The notes beneath the pieces are model-generated. The model searched no databases. It saw only the letters and a list, made by a program, of their open reading frames with translations, and was not told the origin of the DNA. Positions 1 through 8,444 of a stretch of DNA of 64,000 bases are shown piece by piece. Position numbers and translations under genes: made by a program. Every line of letters starts with the position of its first letter. Within the stretch, counting starts at the first letter, position 1. Origin of the DNA: Alcanivoracaceae bacterium (GTDB taxonomy: Bacteria; Pseudomonadota; Gammaproteobacteria; Pseudomonadales; Alcanivoracaceae); NCBI GenBank assembly GCA_029210325.1, contig JARGPU010000006.1, positions 1 to 64,000 of the forward strand, given 5' to 3'.

Positions 1-73
1 TATCGCCCCATCAGAGCTCACACGTTTGTCTGCCTGATTGTTAAAGAGCTGCGGGGTCACCCCCGTCGAGAGA
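1..73 (-). other. rRNA operon leader with boxA antitermination site (partial)
   Basis: Read on the minus strand, positions 50-37 give GCTCTTTAACAAT, the boxA element of gammaproteobacterial rrn leaders that loads the Nus antitermination complex. It lies downstream of a strong minus-strand promoter (80-107), so the transcript runs off the left edge of the window. No 16S rRNA sequence is visible yet; the mature 5' end should lie beyond position 1. In Pseudomonas, as I recall, one rRNA operon also follows tyrS, which agrees with this order. Confidence 0.85.
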
Positions 74-79
74 GGCGCC

Positions 80-107
80 ATTCTACTCAGACGACTCTCC
101 CTGTCAA
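80..107 (-). promoter_or_regulatory. Strong sigma-70 rRNA promoter
   Basis: On the minus strand there is a perfect -35 TTGACA (107-102), a 16-base spacer and a -10 TAGAAT (85-80). A GC-rich discriminator (GGCGCC) follows, as expected for a promoter under stringent (ppGpp/DksA) control. An A/T-rich tract at about 108-130 sits where an UP element would be. It lies immediately downstream of the tyrS stop and drives the boxA leader. Confidence 0.85.
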
Positions 108-138
108 ACGTTTTTTAAAAACTTTTCATTAGCCGGGG

Positions 139-1341
139 CTAAGCCAGTCGCACTCGGGCAATCTGTTTCTTGCCCGCCTGAAGCACCGGATTCTGACCCC
201 GAGCCAGACGCCGGTCAGGGGCGCATTGCTGGCCATCCACGTACACAGCACCGCGCTCCAGCAGATCACGAGCCGCCGCGCTGTTCTTGACCAGGCCAGC
301 CATGCGTAGCACCGCTGCCACCGGCAGCTCCTCTACACCGGACTCCAGCACCACCTCTACCTCCGGCACCTGATCCGGAATTTCGCCGAGCGCAATCTGA
401 TTGCCCGCCGCATTCGGCGCCTGCGCCGCTGCATCAGCCCCATGGAACCGGGTCACCATCTCAATCGCCAACAGGCGCTTGGGCTCACGAGGATCACCAG
501 TTTGCTCCGCACGCTGGCGCCATTCATTGATTTCGGTCATAGGGCGGGCACTGAGCAACTCAAAGTAGCGCCACACCAGCTGGTCCGGCATGGACACCAG
601 CTTTCTATACATTTCCCCGGGCTGATCGCTGACACCTATATAATTGCCGAGCGACTTTGACATCTTCTGCACCCCGTCCAACCCCTCAAGGATCGGCATG
701 GTTATACAGACCTGGGGTTCCTGCCCGTAATGCTTCTGCAGGGTTCGCCCCATCAACAGGTTGAACTTCTGATCGGTACCGCCTAGCTCGACATCCGCCA
801 GCAGGGCCACCGAGTCATAGCCCTGAACCAGCGGATAGAGAAACTCATGGATGGCAATCGGCTGCTCACCCCTAAAGCGCTTGCTGAAGTCGTCTCGCTC
901 CAACATCCGGGCCACGGTGTACTGGCCAGCCAGCCTTATCATGTCGGACGCGCCCAGCTTGTCCATCCACTCGGAGTTAAACACCACCCGGGTCCGGGAC
1001 GGGTCCAGAATCTTGAAGACCTGCTCCTGATAGGAGGCGGCATTGGCCAGCACGTCTTCCCGGGTGAGCGGCGGCCGAGTCACACTCTTGCCGGTAGGGT
1101 CACCGATCATGCCTGTGAAGTCCCCGATCAGGAACATGACCTCATGGCCGAGCTCCTGAAACTGACGCAGCTTGTTAATCAACACTGTGTGGCCAAGATG
1201 GAGATCCGGCGCAGTGGGATCAAAGCCTGCCTTTATACGTAGCGGCCGGCCACTCTCCATTTTGCGAATCAGGTCTTCCTCCTGAATGATTTCCGCGGTG
1301 CCACGCCGAATCAGGGCGAGCGCATCTTGCAGCGTGGACAT
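139..1341 (-). CDS. tyrS: Tyrosyl-tRNA synthetase (TyrZ type)
   Basis: Cytoplasmic enzyme that charges tRNA-Tyr with tyrosine using ATP. The 400-residue product has the class I signature HLGH near residue 48, a KMSKS loop (KMSKSLGNY, about residue 226) and a C-terminal S4-like RNA-binding domain (about 335-395). The ATG start is preceded by GGGAG. The lysine-type KMSKS loop and length fit the TyrZ subfamily found in Pseudomonas. The gene lies directly upstream of the rrn promoter and is divergent from the M23 peptidase gene. The 153-base divergent spacer (1342-1494) contains a TACAAT on the minus strand (1389-1384) and a TAGAAT on the plus strand (1479-1484) as weak -10 candidates without good -35 boxes. 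Confidence 0.97.
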   Translation of the reverse strand: MSTLQDALALIRRGTAEIIQEEDLIRKMESGRPLRIKAGFDPTAPDLHLGHTVLINKLRQFQELGHEVMFLIGDFTGMIGDPTGKSVTRPPLTREDVLANAASYQEQVFKILDPSRTRVVFNSEWMDKLGASDMIRLAGQYTVARMLERDDFSKRFRGEQPIAIHEFLYPLVQGYDSVALLADVELGGTDQKFNLLMGRTLQKHYGQEPQVCITMPILEGLDGVQKMSKSLGNYIGVSDQPGEMYRKLVSMPDQLVWRYFELLSARPMTEINEWRQRAEQTGDPREPKRLLAIEMVTRFHGADAAAQAPNAAGNQIALGEIPDQVPEVEVVLESGVEELPVAAVLRMAGLVKNSAAARDLLERGAVYVDGQQCAPDRRLARGQNPVLQAGKKQIARVRLA

Positions 1342-1494
1342 GTATACTCCCGTCAGCTGTTAGGTTAGGTCGAAAGGTTGCCGATTGTAACATCTGCATC
1401 GGCTCACAGAAGGCTGCAAGATTAGCCCAATCAGGTCACCTTCCTATATATTTCGGTCAGTTATCCGGAAAAATTCAATAGAATCTGCAGGATC

Positions 1495-2823
1495 ATGACT
1501 AAGCGACTGTCATCATTCATATTTTTGCTAGGCCGCTTTCCTCGCGCCCATGTGGCCGCGACGCTAGCCCTTGCCGCTCTGTTAGGCGCCGCCATGCTGG
1601 TGCCAGAAACGGGCTCATCGGTACCCAGTCAGATGGAGTCCTTTGAGCTGGCACTCCCCGAAAGAGCAGGCTCGGAAACGGATGCCGACGCCAGCATCAG
1701 CCGGGCGCCCGAGCGACAATGGCGTGAAGTCACCATCCGTAGCGGCGACACCCTTGGCAACCTGCTGCGCAATAATGGTATATCAGCGGCGCAAGTTCAT
1801 ACTCTGGTTTCTGCCGACCCCACTCTCAAACAGATCGCCAACCTCCGGGTCGGCCAGACCTTACGCATTGATATTGACCAATACGGCACCCTTCAGGCCA
1901 TTGAACAGCAGATTAGTCGGGTAGAAACCCGTCGCGGAATCCTTGAGAACGGCGAGTGGCAGGCAGAGCACATCAAGCGGGATTACGAGCGGCAAGTGAG
2001 CTACGCCGAAGCCGTTATTGAAGACTCGCTGTTTATTGCCGGGCAACAAGCCGGGATGACAGATAATCTGATCATGCAGCTCGCCAACATCTTCGCCTGG
2101 GATATCGATTTTATTCTCGATATCCGCCGCGGCGATCATTTTCGGGTGCTTTACGAAGAGCTGCTACTGGACGGAGAGAAAGTCGCAGATGGCGACATTC
2201 TGATGGCAGAGTTCTGGAACCGCGATCGGCAAGTAACAGCCTTTCGTTTTGAAACAGCAAACGGCCAAACCGAGTACCTTGATGCACTAGGCAACTCCAT
2301 GCGCCGCGAATTCATCCGCACGCCAGTGGAGTTTGCACGAATTAGTTCGCGCTTCAACCCCAATCGACGACACCCGGTCCTGAATACCATTCGCGCTCAT
2401 CGCGGGGTGGATTACGCAGCTCCAAGCGGCACCCCCATCCGTGCAGCGGGCGAAGGCAGAGTGGAGTTTGTAGGAAAAAAAGGCGGCTATGGCAACGTGA
2501 TTATTATTCGCCATGGCCAAGCCTACAGCACTCTCTACGCACATATGCGCAGCTTCGCCCGGGGCATGCGTAATGGAACACGCGTCAAACAGGGACAAAC
2601 CATTGGCTATGTAGGCATGACTGGCCTCGCCAGCGGACCGCATTTGCATTACGAGTTTCTCGTCAACGGCGTTCACCGCGACCCCCTTACCGTAAAGCTA
2701 CCCAAAGCGCAGGGCATTCCCGAGGGTGAACGCAAAGCTTTTCTGGTTCACGCCAACCGACTGCGTAACCAACTTGCGCTGTATTCTGATGCCAATACAC
2801 TCGCCGCAAACGAAAACCGCTGA
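1495..2823 (+). CDS. LysM/M23 family murein metallopeptidase (MepM/OapA-like)
   Basis: Predicted periplasmic cell-wall endopeptidase (442 aa) anchored by an N-terminal signal/membrane segment (about residues 18-36). A LysM-like or OapA-like peptidoglycan-binding domain follows (about 78-130), then a long central linker, then a C-terminal M23 (lysostaphin-type) domain. The zinc and catalytic residues are visible as H302-x3-D306 (HRGVD) and H383-x-H385 (HLHYE). The family cleaves peptidoglycan cross-bridges, probably D-Ala-mDAP, to allow sacculus expansion. Its 3' end overlaps anmK by 35 bases, so wall cleavage and anhydro-MurNAc recycling are coupled; the same pairing exists in Pseudomonas. 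The SD before the ATG is weak (AGGA). Confidence 0.92.
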   Translation: MTKRLSSFIFLLGRFPRAHVAATLALAALLGAAMLVPETGSSVPSQMESFELALPERAGSETDADASISRAPERQWREVTIRSGDTLGNLLRNNGISAAQVHTLVSADPTLKQIANLRVGQTLRIDIDQYGTLQAIEQQISRVETRRGILENGEWQAEHIKRDYERQVSYAEAVIEDSLFIAGQQAGMTDNLIMQLANIFAWDIDFILDIRRGDHFRVLYEELLLDGEKVADGDILMAEFWNRDRQVTAFRFETANGQTEYLDALGNSMRREFIRTPVEFARISSRFNPNRRHPVLNTIRAHRGVDYAAPSGTPIRAAGEGRVEFVGKKGGYGNVIIIRHGQAYSTLYAHMRSFARGMRNGTRVKQGQTIGYVGMTGLASGPHLHYEFLVNGVHRDPLTVKLPKAQGIPEGERKAFLVHANRLRNQLALYSDANTLAANENR

Positions 2824-3898
2824 CGGACTCTATGTCGGACTGATGTCCGGCACGAGTCTGGACGCCATTGATGCTGTGATAGTCCAGTGCGGAAAAGATA
2901 TTCGGCTGCTGGCAAGCCATAGCCATTCGATACCACCAGATCTGCGCGCTGAGATTCTCTCGCTGTGCCAGCCCGGCGAAAATGAAATTGACCGCGCCGG
3001 TCCTGCTCACATCGCTCTGGGCAATCTGTTTGCAGATGCCACCGTTGCCCTGCTTGAGGGTGCAGGCGTTGCCGCCGCAGACATCCATGCCATTGGCTGC
3101 CATGGCCAGACCATTCGCCACCGACCGGGAAGCGGTGGCTTTACCGTACAGATCGGTAGCGCAGATGTGTTAGCGGTACGTACCGGCATATCGGTAGTAA
3201 GCGACTTTCGCAACCGCGATATGGCTCTGGGAGGTCAAGGCGCCCCTCTGGTTCCTGCCTTCCATCAGGCCATGTGGGGGCAACATCCTCGCTGCGCAAT
3301 CGTCAATATCGGCGGCATGGCAAACATCACCTGTTTGGATATGGGGGGTATCGTCAGCGGTTTCGACACAGGGCCGGGCAATGTACTGATGGATTACTGG
3401 GCACAGAAGCAGCACAACGTGCCTTTCGATCGTGACGGCACCTGGGCCGCCAGCGGCCAAGTCGAGAAAGAGCTGCTCGGGCGCTTGCTGGGCGAGCCTT
3501 ATTTCTCCCAGCCCCCCCCAAAAAGCACTGGCAGAGAGCTGTTTAACGGTGCTTGGCTGGAACAACACCTTGGCGGCCAGAGCACAAACGATGTTCAAGC
3601 GACGCTACTTGAGTTAACGGCAGCTTCTATTAGCAGCGCACTGTCCGCCTTCACCCCTGCACAAGTACTGGTATGTGGCGGCGGAGCGCATAACAGCCGA
3701 CTAATGCACAGGCTGCAGACCCTGATGGGCAGCGTTCCGGTAAGAATGACAAATGACGCTGGAATGCCCGCGGATTGGGTCGAGGCGGCCGCTTTCGCCT
3801 GGCTGGCCTGGGCCAGGTTAAACGGCGTTACCGGCAATGCCGTAGAAGTCACCGGCGCCAGCCGTCCGGCAATTCTCGGCGCCCTCTACCTGCCCTGA
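2789..3898 (+). CDS. anmK: Anhydro-N-acetylmuramic acid kinase
   Basis: Phosphorylates and hydrates 1,6-anhydro-MurNAc released by lytic transglycosylases to MurNAc-6-phosphate during peptidoglycan recycling in the cytoplasm. The N-terminal nucleotide-binding motif GLMSGTSLDAIDAV and the internal DTGPGN and CGGGAHN motifs are diagnostic. I place the start at ATG 2789, giving 369 residues, which is the usual length. An upstream in-frame start at 2726 would add 21 residues lying wholly inside the upstream peptidase gene. There is no strong SD, consistent with translational coupling. The 3' end overlaps the convergent AraC gene by 13 bases. Confidence 0.95.
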   Translation: MPIHSPQTKTADGLYVGLMSGTSLDAIDAVIVQCGKDIRLLASHSHSIPPDLRAEILSLCQPGENEIDRAGPAHIALGNLFADATVALLEGAGVAAADIHAIGCHGQTIRHRPGSGGFTVQIGSADVLAVRTGISVVSDFRNRDMALGGQGAPLVPAFHQAMWGQHPRCAIVNIGGMANITCLDMGGIVSGFDTGPGNVLMDYWAQKQHNVPFDRDGTWAASGQVEKELLGRLLGEPYFSQPPPKSTGRELFNGAWLEQHLGGQSTNDVQATLLELTAASISSALSAFTPAQVLVCGGGAHNSRLMHRLQTLMGSVPVRMTNDAGMPADWVEAAAFAWLAWARLNGVTGNAVEVTGASRPAILGALYLP

Positions 3899-4899
3899 TT
3901 GTTGCGCCGATAGGCTGCCGGCGTGGTGCCAGTCCAGCGTTGAAAGGCACGAATAAAAGATGCGGGCTCTGCATAGCCAAGCCGGCGCGCCACGGCGTCC
4001 ACTGACAGCGTCCCGCCACCAAGAAGCTTCTTTGCTTTTTCCGCCAGCACTTCGTCCAGCAACTGCCGAAAAGAAGTCTGATCGACACTCAGCTGACGAC
4101 GTAATGTGCGCTCAGAGATGCCCAATGTTGCGGCCACTTCATGGGCCGCGGGGAAGTAATCACTGAACAGGGAAAGATGAGCCCGCACTCGCTCAGCCAG
4201 ACCATCACCGTTCTGACTGCGACTCTGTAGCAACGCATCACACTGCGCCAGATACATGCGGTGAGCAACCGGGTCAGCGGTGGGCATGCGGATGGCGAGA
4301 TATTCATTGGGTATCCAGATACGCGCCCGATCCGACGCAAAGCTCACCGGACAACCAAAGTGCTCCTCATAAGCCGCCGCCTCCAGCGGTACCGGATATG
4401 GCATCTCCAACCGCTGAGGCCCGATATTGGTGCCAAGCCCGGCCTGCATGTCCCGCAGCAACTTGACCGTCCCCGACACCTCTCCATCAATTCTCACCCG
4501 GCGCACCGCTGCAGGCAGAGCTGGCGGAGTCAGCACCAAGGCACTGCAGTGATCGCCCGGCTCAAAGCCGAGGCGGCCAAACAGGAAGGTCAGATCCTGA
4601 TAACGAATGCCAACCTGAACTGCCTGATAGGCATTGTCACAGGTCATCAGCAGCATAATGAAGGGTCCATAGCCAGCCAAAGCGAAATGCTGACCCACTT
4701 TGAGTCCCGCCAGCGGATCACGAATCCGCAGAGCAGCTTCAGTGAGAATACGCATCTCCAAACCGCGATCAATCTCCGCCCCCGGATCGATACTATCGAG
4801 ATCCATGCCAAACCGGGCCAACACTGAATCCATATCCTCGCCCAACGCTCGAAAGCCCTGAAGCATATAGACCATTCCGAGAATCGAGTGCTTACTCAC
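3886..4899 (-). CDS. AraC-family transcriptional regulator (arabinose-binding-type N-domain)
   Basis: About 337 residues. The N-terminal effector domain (about 15-200) resembles the Arabinose_bd/OruR-type domain. The C-terminal double helix-turn-helix of AraC type follows (ISERTLRRQL and about VDAVARRLGYAEPASFIRAFQRW). GTG 4899 is chosen because AGGTGG lies nine bases upstream; ATG 4932 and TTG 4947 are alternatives. It is transcribed divergently from the Baeyer-Villiger monooxygenase across a short gap. Regulators of this subfamily often sit beside hydrocarbon, ketone or lipid catabolic genes, so control of the monooxygenase is likely but inferred. Confidence 0.85.
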   Translation of the reverse strand: MSKHSILGMVYMLQGFRALGEDMDSVLARFGMDLDSIDPGAEIDRGLEMRILTEAALRIRDPLAGLKVGQHFALAGYGPFIMLLMTCDNAYQAVQVGIRYQDLTFLFGRLGFEPGDHCSALVLTPPALPAAVRRVRIDGEVSGTVKLLRDMQAGLGTNIGPQRLEMPYPVPLEAAAYEEHFGCPVSFASDRARIWIPNEYLAIRMPTADPVAHRMYLAQCDALLQSRSQNGDGLAERVRAHLSLFSDYFPAAHEVAATLGISERTLRRQLSVDQTSFRQLLDEVLAEKAKKLLGGGTLSVDAVARRLGYAEPASFIRAFQRWTGTTPAAYRRNNQGR

Positions 4900-4955
4900 T
4901 TGATGGCACCACCTGCATAGCCCGGCCACCATGGCCGAAAATATCAATTTCTAGT

Positions 4956-4977
4956 GCAAGCGTAGCATATACGTTGC
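4956..4977. promoter_or_regulatory. Possible operator dyad between the AraC gene and the monooxygenase
   Basis: An imperfect inverted repeat (CGTA-N5-TACG flanked by GCAA and TTGC) lies in the divergent gap. It could be the binding site of the neighbouring AraC-type regulator. This is based on symmetry and position alone. Confidence 0.3.
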
Positions 4978-5046
4978 CTCAGTAAAGCCCGCAAAATGAC
5001 GCCATCAACAAGTGGTCCGACAAGAACAATGCCAGCGGAGAAACAT

Positions 5047-6582
5047 ATGACCAGCAAAGCCCGTATCCCGGAAACCACCACCGAAATCGTCGACATGGTT
5101 ATTGTCGGCAGCGGCTTTGGCGGCCTCGGCATGGCTATAAAGCTGAAAGAGTCAGGCAACCACAACTTCGTTATTCTGGAGAAGGACAATGAGGTCGGCG
5201 GCACCTGGCGGGATAATAGCTACCCCGGTTGTGCCTGCGACGTGCAGTCACATATGTATTCGTTTTCTTTCGCTGGCAAAGCGGACTGGACTAAACGATA
5301 CGCGCCGTGGAACGAAATTCAGAAATACATTCTCGACACCACAGACAAATACGGCTTGCGCCCGCACATCCGCTTTGGTCAAGAGGTGGTAGGTGCCAAC
5401 TTTGATGAAAGCACTGGTCAGTGGACAATCCGCACTGCCACTGGCGACACACTGATTGCCCGGCACTGGGTATTAGCCTCAGGCCCGCTGCATGAGCCCC
5501 AGTACCCGAAGATCAAGGGGCTGGAAAAATTCCAAGGCAAGGTATTTCATTCCGCTCGCTGGGATCATGATTACAACCTGAAAGGCAAGAACGTGGTTTC
5601 CATCGGCACCGGAGGTTCCGCCGTTCAGTACATCCCCGAGATCGCTCCCGACGTTAAAAACCTGTATGTCTTCCAGCGCTCGCCGGCTTGGGTAATCCCC
5701 CGTGATGAGCGACTTTACTCGCCACTAAACAAGAAGCTTTTTTCCTCATTCCCGGCACTGCGGAAATTACACCGGGCACGCCTTTACTGGAGCAATGAGT
5801 CTCGCGTCTGGCCAATCTTTAATCCCGCCATCGCACGGACCTTGCAGAAACTGGCAGAGGCCTTTATCCGCTTCCAGGTCAAGGATAAGGAGACAGCCAA
5901 AAAACTGACACCAGACTACACCCTTGGCTGCAAGCGCATCCTGATTTCCAATAAATACTACCCGGCCTTTAATCGGGAAAATGTTGAACTGGTAACCGAT
6001 GGCATCCTCGAAGTGCGTGAAAATAGCATCGTCACAAGTGATGGTATTGAGCGTCCTGCAGACTGCATCATTCTTGGCACCGGGTTTATCGTCGACCCGC
6101 GTATCTATATGAAGGACTTCGAGCTCACTGGGCTTGGTGGTCGCTCACTTAGTCAGGACTGGAAGGATGGCGCAGAGGCCTACTACGGCACCACGGTCAG
6201 TGGCTACCCGAACATGTATCAACTGGTTGGCCCGAATACTGCCCTGGGGCATAACTCGATTATTTTCATGATTGAGTGTCAGGTTCAACACATCCTTAAC
6301 TGCATCAACCTGCTAAAGGAAAAGGGCGGCGATTACATTGATGTACGGCCAGAAGTGCAGAAGAAGTTCAACACAAGGATACAAGAGAAGCTCAAGGGCA
6401 CAGTTTGGTCTTCAGGCTGCCAGAGCTGGTACCAACAGGCCGATGGCAAGAACTTTACCATCTGGCCTGCTTCTACATGGCGCTTCTGGATGGAAACACG
6501 AAACCTCCAACCAGGCGCCTACAACATCGTGCGCTGCAAACAAACCAGCACAACGGCTAAAACGCAAACCTTGCCGGCTTAA
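5047..6582 (+). CDS. Flavin-dependent Baeyer-Villiger monooxygenase
   Basis: 511 residues. Predicted to insert one oxygen from O2 next to a carbonyl, using FAD and NADPH, turning ketones into esters or lactones. There is an FAD Rossmann motif GSGFGG at about residue 21, the Baeyer-Villiger fingerprint F162-x-G-x3-H-x3-W173 (FQGKVFHSARWD) and the NADPH motif GTGGSA at about 187. The segment YPGCACDVQSHMYSFSF is typical of class I BVMOs of the 4-hydroxyacetophenone or cycloalkanone kind, and unlike the AlmA alkane hydroxylases. ATG 5047 is preferred over 4996 because GGAG lies seven to eight bases upstream. Regulation by the divergent AraC protein is likely. The substrate cannot be told from sequence. 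Confidence 0.92.
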   Translation: MTSKARIPETTTEIVDMVIVGSGFGGLGMAIKLKESGNHNFVILEKDNEVGGTWRDNSYPGCACDVQSHMYSFSFAGKADWTKRYAPWNEIQKYILDTTDKYGLRPHIRFGQEVVGANFDESTGQWTIRTATGDTLIARHWVLASGPLHEPQYPKIKGLEKFQGKVFHSARWDHDYNLKGKNVVSIGTGGSAVQYIPEIAPDVKNLYVFQRSPAWVIPRDERLYSPLNKKLFSSFPALRKLHRARLYWSNESRVWPIFNPAIARTLQKLAEAFIRFQVKDKETAKKLTPDYTLGCKRILISNKYYPAFNRENVELVTDGILEVRENSIVTSDGIERPADCIILGTGFIVDPRIYMKDFELTGLGGRSLSQDWKDGAEAYYGTTVSGYPNMYQLVGPNTALGHNSIIFMIECQVQHILNCINLLKEKGGDYIDVRPEVQKKFNTRIQEKLKGTVWSSGCQSWYQQADGKNFTIWPASTWRFWMETRNLQPGAYNIVRCKQTSTTAKTQTLPA

Positions 6583-6601
6583 GTGCCGGGGAAACTAAAT
6601 T

Positions 6602-6626
6602 AAAGGCAGCTTTCGCTGCCTTTTTT
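6602..6626. terminator. Intrinsic terminator, probably bidirectional
   Basis: A nine-base stem (AAAGGCAGC/GCTGCCTTT) with a TTTC loop and a T run follows the monooxygenase. On the other strand it abuts the stop of the convergent PAP2 gene. Confidence 0.85.
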
Positions 6627-7161
6627 ATATCAGCGCAAAGGCCAACAGCGCGCTGCCAACACCAAGAATCGCGCCGGCAAGAATATCGCTGGGAAAGTGG
6701 ACCCCGAGAAGAACTCGCGAAAGACCAATGGCAACGGCCAAGGCGAAAACCAGCGGCGCCCATGCTGAAAAAAATGCGGTCACTGCGACGGCGAAAACGA
6801 ACGCCGCTGCTGTATGCCCGGAAGGAAAGCTGAAACGATCAGAGGGACGGATGAATGCCGACAGGCTCTCCACTGCGTCCGACGGGCGTGACCGCCGAAT
6901 CAGGTTCTTCAACAGCAGATACAGCGGCAGCTCAATCAGGAATGCCGCCAGCAGTAACTGGGTAAATGGTGCCACCTCAGGCACCGCCAGATACCACAGC
7001 ATTGCCGCCACAACGGCATAAAAAGGGCCATCACCAAGCCTTGAAACCTGCCTGGCAATACGCGCTATTCGGGCGGCGGAAGGTCGCCCCAGCAGCCAGT
7101 GCATGGCACGCAAGTCATAGTCCGTTAGTCTGTCGAATGCTTTGTCTCGTGGTGTATTCAT
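6625..7161 (-). CDS. PAP2-family membrane phosphatase
   Basis: 178-residue inner-membrane protein with about five hydrophobic segments and the complete PAP2 catalytic signature: KNLIRRSRP (K-x6-RP), PSGH and SRVLLGVHFPSD (SR-x5-H-x3-D). Members dephosphorylate lipid phosphates such as undecaprenyl pyrophosphate, phosphatidic acid or PG-phosphate at the periplasmic face. ATG 7161 is preferred because the longer reading frame begins with TTG. The isoprenyl-lipid link to the HMG-CoA reductase in the same block is suggestive only. Confidence 0.88.
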   Translation of the reverse strand: MNTPRDKAFDRLTDYDLRAMHWLLGRPSAARIARIARQVSRLGDGPFYAVVAAMLWYLAVPEVAPFTQLLLAAFLIELPLYLLLKNLIRRSRPSDAVESLSAFIRPSDRFSFPSGHTAAAFVFAVAVTAFFSAWAPLVFALAVAIGLSRVLLGVHFPSDILAGAILGVGSALLAFALI

Positions 7162-7226
7162 GCCTACATACTGACCCCACACAGGGACGGAAATATGACG
7201 GCAACACGACAATATGATTACAGAGT

Positions 7227-7823
7227 TCAGGGAGTCTGCTGATTCCAGACCTCCTCCAAACGCTGATCACGGCCACAGCGGGAGCGATAGTAGTTGTAGC
7301 GTAACGGGTTACGCTTGGCGTAATTCTGATGATACTCCTCCGCCGGCCAGAAACTCGTACCCGGGAGAATAAGCGTTGTTATCTCTGCCACCAACCTACC
7401 CGAGGAAGCTAGCGCCCGCTTGGATGCCTCGGCCAACAGGCGCTGATTATCATCCATATAAAAAATTGCGCTGCGATAATGATAGCCGCGATCGCAAAAT
7501 TGCCCGCCAGCATCGACAGGGTCTACGGTCGGCCAGTAAGCTTCCAACAATCCAGAGTAGCCGATCTTCTCGGGATCAAACACGACCTTAACTGCTTCCA
7601 GATGGCCGGTTCCCCCGCGGGATACTTGTTCATAGGTGGGGCGCTCAAGATCTCCACCAATATAGCCCGACGTCGTTGAAATGACTCCCGGGATCTTGTC
7701 GAAATCAGCTTCCGTGCACCAGAAGCAGCCACCTGCGAAGATCGCCACACCCTGTTCGGCTGTTGGCTCAGCGGCCACCAGCCATGTTGGCAACGACATC
7801 AGCACGGCAAGGAAATATTTCAT
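7227..7823 (-). CDS. msrA: Peptide-methionine (S)-S-oxide reductase MsrA, exported
   Basis: Reduces the S-epimer of methionine sulfoxide in oxidised proteins. The catalytic GCFWC motif is at about residues 32-36. The family core (GYIGG, YHYRSAIF, EEYHQNY) and a late cysteine in YRSRCGR are present. The first 18 residues form a Sec-type signal peptide (hydrophobic core, then AEP), so the enzyme should act in the periplasm, unlike cytoplasmic MsrA of E. coli. It starts four bases after the msrB stop and forms an operon with it. Confidence 0.94.
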   Translation of the reverse strand: MKYFLAVLMSLPTWLVAAEPTAEQGVAIFAGGCFWCTEADFDKIPGVISTTSGYIGGDLERPTYEQVSRGGTGHLEAVKVVFDPEKIGYSGLLEAYWPTVDPVDAGGQFCDRGYHYRSAIFYMDDNQRLLAEASKRALASSGRLVAEITTLILPGTSFWPAEEYHQNYAKRNPLRYNYYRSRCGRDQRLEEVWNQQTP

Positions 7824-7827
7824 AGAT

Positions 7828-8334
7828 TTATCCTCTCAGTGCCGGCAAAGCTTCGCCTTTCACAACAAAGCGCAGCGCCACACCATTGTTGCACCATCGC
7901 TCTCCCCGGGGCGGAGGACCATCGTTGAACACGTGGCCCTGATGGCCGCCACAGCGAGCACAGTGATATTCGGTACGCGGAATAATCAATTTGAAGTCGC
8001 GCTTGGTGCCGATGCTTCCATCCTCGATCGGCCGAGTGAAGCTTGGCCAGCCGGTACCGCTTTCATATTTATGCTCGCTGGAGAACAGCGGCAAATAGCA
8101 TGCCGCACACACGAAAGTGCCCTCACGTTTTTCATCATTCAGGGGGCTGCTGCCGGCCCGCTCTGTAGCCTCACGAAACAGTACCTGCCAGGCCTCATCA
8201 GAGACCTTGCCGCGCCAGCTATCTGCGGGCACATCAAGCTCCAGCACTGGCGAGGCTGCGCGGGCCAGCATGGTGGGAGCGCCGCTGGCTACGCCCAGCA
8301 ACAGAGCACTTTGAAGAAAACGACGTCGCTGCAT
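7828..8334 (-). CDS. msrB: Peptide-methionine (R)-S-oxide reductase MsrB, Tat-type signal
   Basis: Reduces the R-epimer of methionine sulfoxide. Two CxxC zinc pairs (CAAC and CARC) and the catalytic R-W-C-N-N segment are present. The N-terminus MQRRRFLQSALLLG looks like a twin-arginine signal, so export is likely. ATG 8334 has an excellent SD (AAGGAG, seven bases), better than the upstream ATG 8352. First gene of an msrB-msrA operon; with msrA it forms a periplasmic repair pair for both sulfoxide epimers. The 110 bases upstream to rsuA (8335-8444) show no clear terminator. Confidence 0.93.
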   Translation of the reverse strand: MQRRRFLQSALLLGVASGAPTMLARAASPVLELDVPADSWRGKVSDEAWQVLFREATERAGSSPLNDEKREGTFVCAACYLPLFSSEHKYESGTGWPSFTRPIEDGSIGTKRDFKLIIPRTEYHCARCGGHQGHVFNDGPPPRGERWCNNGVALRFVVKGEALPALRG

Positions 8335-8444
8335 GGCTTGTCTCCTTAACATGCGTTGCAGTGAACCGCACAGGCTGTGAGGAATCCATCAAGCCTGACC
8401 TACTGGCTGTTTGATGCCTGACAGGAAGATTTGTTACGGGTCGG

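Noticed and set aside
5047-6582. Identification of the monooxygenase as AlmA long-chain alkane hydroxylase
   Set aside because: The presence of FxGxxxHxxxW and YPGCACDV-type motifs fits class I Baeyer-Villiger enzymes better than AlmA as I recall its sequence.
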